Source: a virus
DNA length: 39,137 nt
Virus record (IMG/VR): IMGVR_UViG_3300025299_000118
Coordinates: 1 to 39,137 of that record
Strand: one strand, 5' to 3'
A program made the position numbers and the translations under genes. This document shows, piece after piece, positions 23,795 through 31,493 of this stretch (positions are counted from its first letter, which is position 1; every line of letters starts with the position of its first letter). The notes beneath the pieces are model-generated. The model ran no database searches and was not told the origin of the DNA. It worked only from the letters and a program-made list of their open reading frames with translations.

Positions 23795-25179
23795 GCCGCG
23801 AGACCCTTCTGAAATGCCAGCATTGCCTCGGCGACGAAGGCGCGCTGTTCCGATTGTGCAAGCGCTGCCGCATCATCGGAGTTGGTTTTCTGGTCCGCAG
23901 GCGCGGCTACGGGAGCACGATCAGACGAAGAGGATGTATTGAATGGATCGTCTTGCGCATCGCGCTTGGCCAGCGCCTGAAGACTGAAGTTCTGCTGCTG
24001 AAGGTAGACACTGGCGCCGCCAGTGACTGGCTTAAGGTCCAGTTTCCGCCGCTTCTCATCGATCGTCATGATGCCGGAGGCCTTATCAAGGGTTTCCATC
24101 AGGGAAACGCTGTCCATCCGGAGGAGCCCGTCGAGATCGAATTCGGTACCGAGCGATTCACCGGTGCCGAGGCCTTCATCCAGGCAAAGCTCGATGTCTT
24201 CGATCAGCCGCTGCAGGCACTGCGAATAATATTCGACGTTCAGGCTCTGGACGTTGTTGTTCGTCGGCGTCTGCCCGACGCCAATCTTGTAGGGCGGGAC
24301 GTGATAGGTCGAGCAGATCACCTCGCCAGACCATTTCAGCTGCTCGATAAGCTGGCTGTCGATGGCCTTAGCCTTCATCGCCTCGTACTTCAGCCCATCG
24401 CCGAGAACGGCAACTTTGCCAGAGTTCTTTCCAGCGAAATTGGTGTCCCAGTATTCTTTGAGCCGCTTGGCGGTGTCATCCTCGATCGCCCCCGGCGCGG
24501 TGAGCACACCGCCGGGCTGCGCACCGTTCCGGAAGAACATCGTGCTGTCGTTCTGGATCGCCAGACCCTGCATGGCAGCAAGGCCGCCGGCAAAGATCGG
24601 AGACAGGCCGACCAAGGGATGGAAGAAGCAGTTGAATCGGTCGTGGATGATCTCGCGCGCGGGGACGATCACAGCCTGCTCGACGCCGCTCAGGGCATCA
24701 GTGTTCAGCTGGTAGAATACCGCACCACTGTCGGAGACGAGTGGTGTGACGAGATCGGGGTTCAGGACATAGAGCTTGACCACGACGCCGCGGCCGTCGC
24801 GCTGTTTCAGCACATAGGCGTTGCCGCGCTGCAGCTTCGACAGCACCCAGCTTTCCATGAACTGAATGCGGGTCTGCCAGTCGTTCGGCTTGCGCAGCAC
24901 CGGCGAATAGGCAGGGTTCGACGTCTCGGACCAAATCCCGTCGCTGTCCTTCGCCACCAGTTTGATACGAAGCTTAGCGATGTCCGAAGCGATCAGCGTC
25001 CGGCAGGCGAAGTCAGCGTGATTGGACAAGACCGAATCGAACTTGACTTCGACGTCGTGTTGCCATGCGCCCGGAAAGCTTTCCAGGATTGACCACCATC
25101 CCCGACCGCCCTGTGCGGGAGGCGAAAGTGCCTTCTCGACCGCTTTTGCGCGGGAGATGTTGAACCCGAACAGGCGCAT
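23791..25179 (-). CDS. Portal protein (HK97 family)
   Basis: 462 aa. LSNHADFACRTLIASDIAKLRIKLV, LRKPNDWQTRIQFMESWVLSKLQRGNAYVL and GLSPIFAGGLAAMQGLAIQNDSTMFFRNGAQPGGVL are the family signature segments, and STYHVPPYKIGVG is the conserved late motif. The C-terminal 60 residues are low complexity (SSSSDRAPVAAPADQKTNSDDAAAL). It forms the dodecameric DNA channel at one head vertex. Start overlaps the preceding stop codon (TGATG). It lies after the capsid gene, opposite to the common portal-protease-capsid order. Confidence 0.95.
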   Translation of the reverse strand: MRLFGFNISRAKAVEKALSPPAQGGRGWWSILESFPGAWQHDVEVKFDSVLSNHADFACRTLIASDIAKLRIKLVAKDSDGIWSETSNPAYSPVLRKPNDWQTRIQFMESWVLSKLQRGNAYVLKQRDGRGVVVKLYVLNPDLVTPLVSDSGAVFYQLNTDALSGVEQAVIVPAREIIHDRFNCFFHPLVGLSPIFAGGLAAMQGLAIQNDSTMFFRNGAQPGGVLTAPGAIEDDTAKRLKEYWDTNFAGKNSGKVAVLGDGLKYEAMKAKAIDSQLIEQLKWSGEVICSTYHVPPYKIGVGQTPTNNNVQSLNVEYYSQCLQRLIEDIELCLDEGLGTGESLGTEFDLDGLLRMDSVSLMETLDKASGIMTIDEKRRKLDLKPVTGGASVYLQQQNFSLQALAKRDAQDDPFNTSSSSDRAPVAAPADQKTNSDDAAALAQSEQRAFVAEAMLAFQKGLAA

Positions 25180-25463
25180 CAGTTCGCATCCTTTGCCTCT
25201 GCGATCTTTGATCGAAGTGCATCTGCGTCCCAGCCGTGGAATGGCCGCTTGCCAGAGACTTCCTGATATTTTTTGCGCAGAGCCGCCAGATCGTCGACTG
25301 GGGCGCGGACGAGGACCGAGCGCTTGTGAGCACCGGCGCCCGCCGGCGCAGCCTTTTTGACGGCGATCAGTACGCGGGCTTCACGGTCTGACGCTTCGAA
25401 TGCGTCTCCCGGAAGAAGACGGCGGGTTCCATAGGTCAGATGGCGGTTGGCAATCAGTTTCAT
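25179..25463 (-). CDS. Small head protein with HeH/SAP-like C terminus
   Basis: 94 aa from ATG 25463, which has GGAG 6 bases upstream; two earlier in-frame ATGs overlap or precede that site. The N-terminal part (LIANRHLTYGTRRLLPGDAFEASDREARVLI) resembles small head-associated proteins that start with a beta strand pair. The C-terminal LRKKYQEVSGKRPFHGWDADALRSKI looks like a short helix-extended-helix/SAP-type DNA-binding element. It may bind packaged DNA or the head interior. It sits between capsid and portal genes. Confidence 0.6.
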   Translation of the reverse strand: MKLIANRHLTYGTRRLLPGDAFEASDREARVLIAVKKAAPAGAGAHKRSVLVRAPVDDLAALRKKYQEVSGKRPFHGWDADALRSKIAEAKDAN

Positions 25464-25519
25464 CTTCATCTCCAGCAGCGGCAAGGAGGCGGGGTCTGAA
25501 ACCCCGCCAACCGTCTCAA

Positions 25520-27478
25520 TTACGGAGTGACCACCGGAGTGCCGTAATCGGCATTGCCGATATAGGCCACGGCAGATGCACGACGCTTCGCGAAGTTCAA
25601 CGGACGTACGACCTTGATGGCGACTGAATCCGTCTGGAACATCGACACGACGCTGGCATTTGCCGTCGGGGTGTCGGAGGCCCCGTTCGGGGCATCATCC
25701 ATCTGGATTGCCGCCTCGGTGGAGAGGGAGACTTCCACGCCACGGTCGCCGATCTTGTAGATGTCGGACGGCTTCAGCAGGATGAAGTCGCCGGCGCCGA
25801 CGTTGCCACCGGCAACCAGGGTATCGCCGAGGAGCGTGCCGCCGTTCGCCGACAGCCCCGGGAATGCGAAGTTGCCCATGACGTTCTGAATGAGCCCCAG
25901 CGCCTTCGACAGCGATTGCGTGGTGACGAACTGCAGGCCGTCGGCATTATTCGCCGCGATGAAGCCCGCATAGAGCGCCTTCACGTCTGCAATGACGCCT
26001 TCGATGTCCGGGCCCGCGCTGGTGCCGGCCGTGAGACCGTTGAGGATACCCGCAGGGGATACGCCAGCAGATGCGGCTGCCGTTCCGAGGAACGTCTGAT
26101 CGACGCGCTGCCCGGAGGCGTTGACCAAAGCGTCGCGCACCAGCTTCTCAGCCGCCGGCGAGGAGTCTCGGAGCAGTTCCTTCGAGACCACGGCAAGAGC
26201 CGCAACCTTCAGGGGCGTGAGGTTCACGTCGAAGAAATCAGCCTTGCTGACCGGGATCGATTTGGACTGGCCGACCCAGTAGCCGGTCGCCGCGCCGTCC
26301 TGGCCGGCGATGTTGACGTTTGCCGGCACCTCGCGCAGCGGCAGCTTGTCGAACACGGTACGGCTGTACAGGTAGTCGATGAAATCGCCGGTGTAGCGGT
26401 CGATGTGCACCAGCTCTGCGCCCCACTCTCCGGAATCCGTGCCGCCACCAGCGACAGCAGCCTTGATGCTCTCGACAAGCTGCGGATTGCTGCGGCCCCA
26501 GCGCTTGTGAGCCACGCCGACGGCCGACATGTCGTCGATGCGTGCCAGGGTCTTGGCGATCACCATGCGGGTGTAGTTCTGACCCTCGAAGGCCTCGTCT
26601 TTGTCGCCCTTGATGACAACCGGGGCGCCCGTACGAGCAGCGGTGCCGGCAGCGGCCGTTTTGATCGCGCCCGGGATTACTGGCTTCGCCGAGAGCGCCT
26701 GCGTCTTTTCCAGAGCACGAAGACGCTTGAGGTCGCCGTCGATCGCATCAACTTCGCCTTCGAGGGTATCGAACTCTTCCTGTTCGGCCTGGTCGGTCGA
26801 ACGACCTTCTTCCATGGATTTCTGCATGACTTCGGCCATGCGTGCGGCCTTCGCCTGACGGGAGGCTTCCAGCGCCGCGATCTGTTCAGCAATGGTCTTC
26901 ATAGCTGGGTTTTCCTTGATCTTGAGATTGACTGAGTGCTTCGATTTTCCCGCAGCGCCGGGAGCGACAGGCCGATCGTCCGCCTTCGGCTCTTTGCCAG
27001 ACGCGGCGAGCAGAGGGCGGTCGATCGACTTGATGGTAGAGATCACCGCGTCGGCATTGGCCGGCACGGAGACGAGAGAGAGCTCCAGGACCTCAGTGGA
27101 AATGAAACGGATACCGCCGTCATCCATCCAGGAATGCTCGAGCGAGCGAAAGCCGATCGAGACCGCGCGCACGAGTCCGGCCTTGAGTTCGCCCCAGGCG
27201 GTTTCGATGCGGTCGCGCAACGGCCCGGCGTCGTCGATCTTCGGCAGCTTTGCCTCGAACGTGATGCCGTTCTTGGTCGGCTTGTCAAAGGTGACCGTTC
27301 CGACCGGCTTGTCGTGATCGTGCTGGTGAAGGAGCGGCATCGGGTTCTTGAAACGGACGCCCAAGGGCTCCACGATATCGCCGACACGGTCCGGATTCGG
27401 CGTCGTGGCGACGCCGCGGATAACGCGCTCCTCTTCCTCGACCGCTTTCACGGTCAGGACCGAATACATCCTGTTCAT
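25520..27478 (-). CDS. Fused prohead protease and major capsid protein
   Basis: 652 aa, one uninterrupted frame. Residues 1-155 are the HK97 gp4-like (U35) protease: LLHQHDHDKPVG with the catalytic histidine, GLVRAVSIGF with Ser107, and LELSLVSVPANADA. Residues 193-270 form a coiled-coil scaffold (delta-like) domain, and the rest is the HK97 capsid fold (IDYLYSRTVFDKLPLREV, YWVGQSKSIPVSKADF, LAVVSKELLRDSSPAAEKLVRDAL, MGNFAFPGL, FILLKPSDIYKIGDRGVEVSLS). The protease normally removes scaffold from capsid; here both start as one chain. An internal ATG at 26902 (Met193) with AAGGA 10 bases upstream could also give a separate 460-residue capsid precursor. Confidence 0.9.
   Translation of the reverse strand: MNRMYSVLTVKAVEEEERVIRGVATTPNPDRVGDIVEPLGVRFKNPMPLLHQHDHDKPVGTVTFDKPTKNGITFEAKLPKIDDAGPLRDRIETAWGELKAGLVRAVSIGFRSLEHSWMDDGGIRFISTEVLELSLVSVPANADAVISTIKSIDRPLLAASGKEPKADDRPVAPGAAGKSKHSVNLKIKENPAMKTIAEQIAALEASRQAKAARMAEVMQKSMEEGRSTDQAEQEEFDTLEGEVDAIDGDLKRLRALEKTQALSAKPVIPGAIKTAAAGTAARTGAPVVIKGDKDEAFEGQNYTRMVIAKTLARIDDMSAVGVAHKRWGRSNPQLVESIKAAVAGGGTDSGEWGAELVHIDRYTGDFIDYLYSRTVFDKLPLREVPANVNIAGQDGAATGYWVGQSKSIPVSKADFFDVNLTPLKVAALAVVSKELLRDSSPAAEKLVRDALVNASGQRVDQTFLGTAAASAGVSPAGILNGLTAGTSAGPDIEGVIADVKALYAGFIAANNADGLQFVTTQSLSKALGLIQNVMGNFAFPGLSANGGTLLGDTLVAGGNVGAGDFILLKPSDIYKIGDRGVEVSLSTEAAIQMDDAPNGASDTPTANASVVSMFQTDSVAIKVVRPLNFAKRRASAVAYIGNADYGTPVVTP
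26902..26917 (-). promoter_or_regulatory. Possible internal ribosome start for capsid precursor
   Basis: AAGGA lies 10 bases before an in-frame ATG at the scaffold boundary (MKTIAEQIAALEA), so capsid could be made in excess over protease without splitting the gene. Spacing is slightly long. Confidence 0.35.
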
Positions 27479-27492
27479 GTTTGGATTCCTCG

Positions 27493-29340
27493 CTACCCGA
27501 AGACCAGCATCTGGTATCGTTTTTCGACCTGGCCGCCCTCGTAGGAGTGGGCGGCACCGACGGCCATTGCCAGAGCGACAGCGGCGTCGATCTTGTTCGT
27601 TGCCTTGGCCTTATCCAGCCAATAGTTGCCCCAACGGTCTTCGTCCGTAACGGCAGACATCATCGCTGAAATCAGCACCGGATTGCGCCGGAGCCGAATG
27701 CGGCCCTCCGCAATTGCGTCTTCCAGGTCTCGCACCGATCCTGGCATCCACAAGCCCTCTGGATCCCGCTTGCCGGCCTTTGCCGCCTCGGTCATCGCCT
27801 CGGTAGGCTTGCCCTTCTTCGTGCCCCCCTGCGGGTGTTCAACGAACTCGACGGAGATGCCGAGCTTGTCGCACTCCGGCTCGAAACCACGCTTGAAGGC
27901 GTATCGGTCGTAGGCCACGCACTTCACATCGAAGTCGTGCGCGTATTCGGCCACCGCCTGCGCGACGTGATCGAAGCGGATGCTCGATCCCTTCGGCGCA
28001 TGGAGGTGCTTGCCCTTCACCCACACCGAATAGGGCTGTCGATCGGTGATCTCGCGCGCGGCCATGGTGTCGCGCGGCGTCCAAGCTTCCACCCAGGCGT
28101 CAAAGGTCGGTTTCGTGACCTTCTGAACTTTCCCGTCACGGACCGCTTCGACCTCGACTTCGCCAGTCCGGACACACGCGGCGAGCGCTGTGATGTCCTT
28201 GTTCTGCGAAAGGTCCAAGCCGAGCCAAACCGGCTTGTTGAAGTGCTCCGCGATCTCGAAATCAGCGATGCACGGCTCAAGGGCGGCGCGCGTCATCCAG
28301 GCCGTCTCCGCGTCCGTCCAAACGCAAAAGTGAAGCCGGAGGATGTTGTTCAGTTTCGAAGGGATGTCCTTCGCCTGCTTCACGACGCCGGCCAGATACT
28401 CCTCCGTGATCGTCGTGTTGAGCAACGGATTTGCCTTCGGCCAGCACGAAGGGTCGTTCAGCGGGTCATCGTCGACGTCCAGCGCACAAACATACGAGAA
28501 GGCTGTGTCGTCGAGCGCCTCGCCGAGGTAGTGCGCGTCACCGTCCTTTGCATCCCGGTTGCCGGCGGCAACGCGCACAGCGTGTTCGTGTTCTGCCCAG
28601 CAAGCCGAGTTTCGATCCGAACCGCTGTTCGTGATCATCAGCAGAAGAGGCTGCCGACGAAACTTAAAACCACGCTCGAGCATTTCGATGATGCCGCCGT
28701 CGGCATGCTCGTGGAGTTCGTCGACCAGCGCCATGTGCGGCCGAGGACCGGATCCGGTTTTCTTCGTTTCCCTAGAAACCGGGCGGAAGAACGATCCCTT
28801 AGCCAGATAGGCGAGGTTGTATTCCTTCCCGGGCGAGCCGCTGCGCTTGAGGCGCTTGTCGAGATCCGGCGACTTGTCGACCATCTTGACGGCATCGCGG
28901 AACAGAATTCCGGCCTGCTCTTTGGTGGCGCCCGCCGAGTAGATTTCGGCACCGGCTTCACCGTCCGCCATCATGCCGTAGAGGCCGATACCTCCGGCCA
29001 GCGGCGATTTACCGTTGCCCTTGCCTTGCTCGATGTAGGCACGCCTGAAACGCCTCCACCCGTCGAGCCTCTTCCATCCGAAGAGCGACCCGATGATGAA
29101 GTCCTGCGCCGGGTGCGAGCGGAACGGCCGACCCTCGAACTGTCCTTCCGAGAGCTTCAGCTTCTCCTCGAAGAACCGGATGCCCTTCGCAGCTGCGGTC
29201 TCGTCAAAATGCAGATCGTCTCGCCTCAGATCGTCGATGTGACGGTGGCACGCGTTTCGCACGTGGGGCCCGGCAACGATCTTCCCGGCGACAACCGCTT
29301 CCGCGTAAGCCGTGGCGCGGTCAGTCTTCAAAGAACTCAT
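27493..29340 (-). CDS. Terminase large subunit
   Basis: 615 aa, Terminase_1/HK97 gp2 type. Walker A QGKGNGKS (about 105-112), adenine-side GATKEQAGILFRDAV and Walker B MALVDELHEH (203-212) define the packaging ATPase; the C-terminal nuclease shows WLGLDLSQNKDITA with the first acidic residue and a late KIDAAVALAMA segment. It cuts concatemers and drives DNA into the head through the portal. Start overlaps the small subunit gene by 20 bases. Confidence 0.95.
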   Translation of the reverse strand: MSSLKTDRATAYAEAVVAGKIVAGPHVRNACHRHIDDLRRDDLHFDETAAAKGIRFFEEKLKLSEGQFEGRPFRSHPAQDFIIGSLFGWKRLDGWRRFRRAYIEQGKGNGKSPLAGGIGLYGMMADGEAGAEIYSAGATKEQAGILFRDAVKMVDKSPDLDKRLKRSGSPGKEYNLAYLAKGSFFRPVSRETKKTGSGPRPHMALVDELHEHADGGIIEMLERGFKFRRQPLLLMITNSGSDRNSACWAEHEHAVRVAAGNRDAKDGDAHYLGEALDDTAFSYVCALDVDDDPLNDPSCWPKANPLLNTTITEEYLAGVVKQAKDIPSKLNNILRLHFCVWTDAETAWMTRAALEPCIADFEIAEHFNKPVWLGLDLSQNKDITALAACVRTGEVEVEAVRDGKVQKVTKPTFDAWVEAWTPRDTMAAREITDRQPYSVWVKGKHLHAPKGSSIRFDHVAQAVAEYAHDFDVKCVAYDRYAFKRGFEPECDKLGISVEFVEHPQGGTKKGKPTEAMTEAAKAGKRDPEGLWMPGSVRDLEDAIAEGRIRLRRNPVLISAMMSAVTDEDRWGNYWLDKAKATNKIDAAVALAMAVGAAHSYEGGQVEKRYQMLVFG

Positions 29341-29716
29341 CCTTGCCGCCGTCTTCCTTCTCGGAGCGGTTCCGTTCGTCCGTCAGGCCGAGTTCGCTCA
29401 TGTAGGCGCGCATCTGACCGTGCTTCGAAGCAGGGAACCCGGTCGGGTTGAACCTGAATTCTGACCAGAGCTCACAGAAGGCTATCGCCGCCGGCTCCCG
29501 GCTCGCATCCAGCCATGACGCCGGCTCGATGTATTTCTTCCAGGCATTCAACGCCTCGCCCTTGAGACCCTTCGGTCTGGCGAGCTTTCCGAAGCTCTCG
29601 ATGGCCGCGTCTACCGTCTTGCGAAGGTCTTTCTCGCTACCGTGCCTCGTAGCGTTCCGTGTGCCGTCGACCAGGTGTAGCAGCGCCGGTTTCGGCTTTG
29701 CGCCTCGTGTCGCCAT
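29321..29716 (-). CDS. Terminase small subunit (P27 family)
   Basis: 131 aa from ATG 29716 with AGAGGA about 8 bases upstream. MATRGAKPKPALLHLVDGTRN is the classic P27 N terminus (RG.KP.P..L..L.G), followed by AWKKYIEPASWLDASREPAAIAFCELW. It recognises the packaging site and loads the large subunit. The family is associated with cos-type packaging. C terminus is acidic (KEDGGKDEFFED). Confidence 0.85.
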   Translation of the reverse strand: MATRGAKPKPALLHLVDGTRNATRHGSEKDLRKTVDAAIESFGKLARPKGLKGEALNAWKKYIEPASWLDASREPAAIAFCELWSEFRFNPTGFPASKHGQMRAYMSELGLTDERNRSEKEDGGKDEFFED

Positions 29717-29859
29717 GCTGTTTTTCCTCTGGCCGAATTGGCCTTTCCAGAACATCAATCTGCAAATTCGAAAGTTTTGGTTAGGCGCCGGTCCAGGAGG
29801 GGAGCCTGTTCCAGTTCGAAAACACCCCCCCTGCCATGTTTGAGGGGCCTTGAGCCGAC

Positions 29860-30192
29860 TCAGACGGGCCAGCCATCGACACCGATCGTCACAGCCTTTC
29901 GACCCGTCTTCTCCTCAGACTGCTTAGAGCTGTCATGGTGGAGCTTGCACAGGGATTGGAAGGGGCCCGACCAGAACAGCGTCTCGTCGCCCTTGTGTGG
30001 GGTAACGTGGTCGCAGATCATAGCTACAGTGACCTGTCCCTGTGCCTCGCACATCCTGCAGAGAGGTTCGGTCTGCAGCTGCCGGGTCCTGAGCTTCTGC
30101 CACCGTGCTGATTTGTACATGCGTCGGTAGGTCTGCGCCTCTGGACTGCGGTAGTCAGGCTTTGCCATCGACGATGGCGGTTGCGGCCTCAT
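29860..30192 (-). CDS. HNH endonuclease
   Basis: 110 aa. PLCRMCEAQGQVTVAMICDHVTPHKG and FQSLCKLHHDSSKQSEEK give the CxxC/DH/CxxHH zinc and metal-binding pattern of phage HNH nucleases located beside terminase. In HK97 such a protein is needed with terminase for specific cos cleavage, so the same role is likely. The start is uncertain: ATG 30192 has a distant AGG site, ATG 30168 has none. Upstream divergent plus-strand gene begins at 30264. Confidence 0.85.
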   Translation of the reverse strand: MRPQPPSSMAKPDYRSPEAQTYRRMYKSARWQKLRTRQLQTEPLCRMCEAQGQVTVAMICDHVTPHKGDETLFWSGPFQSLCKLHHDSSKQSEEKTGRKAVTIGVDGWPV

Positions 30193-30263
30193 TGTCGAGC
30201 TTGCCTTTCCCTGTACTCTAGGAGAAGTTGAAACTAAGACGGACACGCGCGACGGAGAAGATG

Positions 30264-30590
30264 ATGCCGCCAAAGAAGGGGACGAAAGACTACAACAATG
30301 AAATCACGACGTCTTATTACGGCATCGACCCGAAAACATTCAAAGTCCGGTGCGTTTCCCAAACCCGAGCCGGCAATCTGTCAATGATTACCGATAGCGG
30401 CATCCCCTACTCACACAGCTATCGTCCAGGGGACGCCAAGGCGGAAATCCACTTGGTGTATAGACTGATCGACATTGTCGCGATGCCAATAATGCTAGAC
30501 AACAGTGATAGTCCGGCACTTGTCGCACTGCGGAAAAAGGCCGCCCAAATGAAGGCCGACCACGAAGCGAAGCAGCAAGGCCAACCCTGA
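30264..30590 (+). CDS. Small hypothetical protein (108 aa)
   Basis: GGAG lies 6 bases before ATG 30264; the adjacent ATG at 30261 is also in frame. The N terminus is basic (PPKKGTKDYNNEITTSYYG), the middle beta-like (TFKVRCVSQTRAGNLSMITDSG, AEIHLVYRLIDIVAMPIML), the end a charged helix (VALRKKAAQMKADHEAK). Plus strand, divergent from the packaging genes and 23 bases before the next gene. Unknown function. Confidence 0.55.
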   Translation: MPPKKGTKDYNNEITTSYYGIDPKTFKVRCVSQTRAGNLSMITDSGIPYSHSYRPGDAKAEIHLVYRLIDIVAMPIMLDNSDSPALVALRKKAAQMKADHEAKQQGQP

Positions 30591-30613
30591 AGCGTGCTAC
30601 CCTGGAGGAACGA

Positions 30614-30844
30614 ATGCGAAAGAGCTTGGCCGAACTCCGTGCGGAATATGTAGAACGGCTTGCGACCTTTGATGCTGACATCTCTGACTACGAAAGCGGC
30701 GTTTTCCAGATGAAAGGCAAGCGTCTCGGGGGTGACTGGGTTGACGAAACGCCAAGGCTTTTGGCGCAATGCAAACACATGAAGGCCCAGTACGAGAGCT
30801 TTATAGCCAACATCGACGAGCGGATCGCAGCCGGCGAAGAGTAA
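30614..30844 (+). CDS. Small helical protein (76 aa)
   Basis: GGAGGA lies 5 bases before the ATG. Helical and charged (SLAELRAEYVERLATFDADISDYES, LLAQCKHMKAQYESFIANIDERI). Probably co-transcribed with the 108-aa gene. No family recognised. Confidence 0.6.
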   Translation: MRKSLAELRAEYVERLATFDADISDYESGVFQMKGKRLGGDWVDETPRLLAQCKHMKAQYESFIANIDERIAAGEE

Positions 30845-31068
30845 TGTTCCAACCTCTACCCTCTCCTGAGGGCACAGGTTAAGACATCGGGACGACCGGG
30901 CCGAAGGGATGAAGCACCAATCCCCGAAGCGCACCGGGTGACCGAGGTATCTCGTGAAATAGCGTGTTAAACCGCTTTATCCTGCAACCCAGTAGTAACT
31001 CCCTCTAGCCGACTCAGTCGGTTGCATGATCAATTGCTCATGCACGTAGCAACGGAGAAGCACTTCAA
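30845..31068. other. Gene-free spacer with short hairpins
   Basis: No ORF with a ribosome site was found. CCCTC/GAGGG, GGGAT/ATCCC and CCGAC/GTCGG pairs are present, enough to be a structured leader or terminator region for the gene at 31069, but no T-run or known RNA motif is visible. Confidence 0.3.
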
Positions 31069-31344
31069 ATGTCCAATGGACCAGACTTTATCGACAATCC
31101 CCATGCTCCCGAAGTCTTCGCTGATGCGGCGACGGGTTTCTTCCATATAAACGGTAACATCAAGATCACGTTCGAGTCCTTGCGGGTCGATCACTCGTCA
31201 TCGCCGGGGCCCGTTCACCGTGTGGTGATTGGCAGGCTGACGATGCCGGTCTCGGCTGCGGAAACTTTCGCAAAGGGGCTTCTTGATTTCATCGAGAAGC
31301 AACGCGCTGCAAATGAGGCTCCCGCAAACGCCACCATTCAATAG
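31069..31344 (+). CDS. Small hypothetical protein (91 aa), DUF3467-like flavour
   Basis: HAPEVFADAATGFFHINGNIKITFESLRVD and VHRVVIGRLTMPVSAAETFAKGLLDFIEKQ resemble small alphaproteobacterial proteins of the DUF3467 kind (F-D-A...., N..I.F, R...P...A..L...L...I). Molecular role of that family is unknown to me. GGAG precedes the ATG at about 14 bases. Confidence 0.5.
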   Translation: MSNGPDFIDNPHAPEVFADAATGFFHINGNIKITFESLRVDHSSSPGPVHRVVIGRLTMPVSAAETFAKGLLDFIEKQRAANEAPANATIQ

Positions 31345-31493
31345 GCGAGAACCTCCGCTACCGGGTGACGAACCGGGGCGGGAGTCCTCCCTTCACGCAA
31401 GCCGGTTTCGCCGTTTTTGTGGGTTTGCGCCACTACTAGGAGTTTTTTAACTAGGCAGCCGCTACCTGGAGATAAATTACTTCGGGGCGACAT

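Noticed and set aside
23776-25092. 438-aa plus-strand open frame
   Set aside because: Antisense to the portal gene, whose motifs are unmistakable; low-quality composition.
27835-29451. 538-aa plus-strand open frame
   Set aside because: Antisense to the large terminase with intact Walker motifs; shadow frame.
29852-31027. AGCCGACTCAG repeated at about 29852 and 31011, considered as att-like or terminator repeats
   Set aside because: An 11-base match is not significant at this window size and neither copy lies at a plausible element boundary.
30933-31369. ACCGGGTGAC shared by two neighbouring intergenic gaps
   Set aside because: Ten-base matches are expected many times by chance in 39 kb; no larger common structure found.
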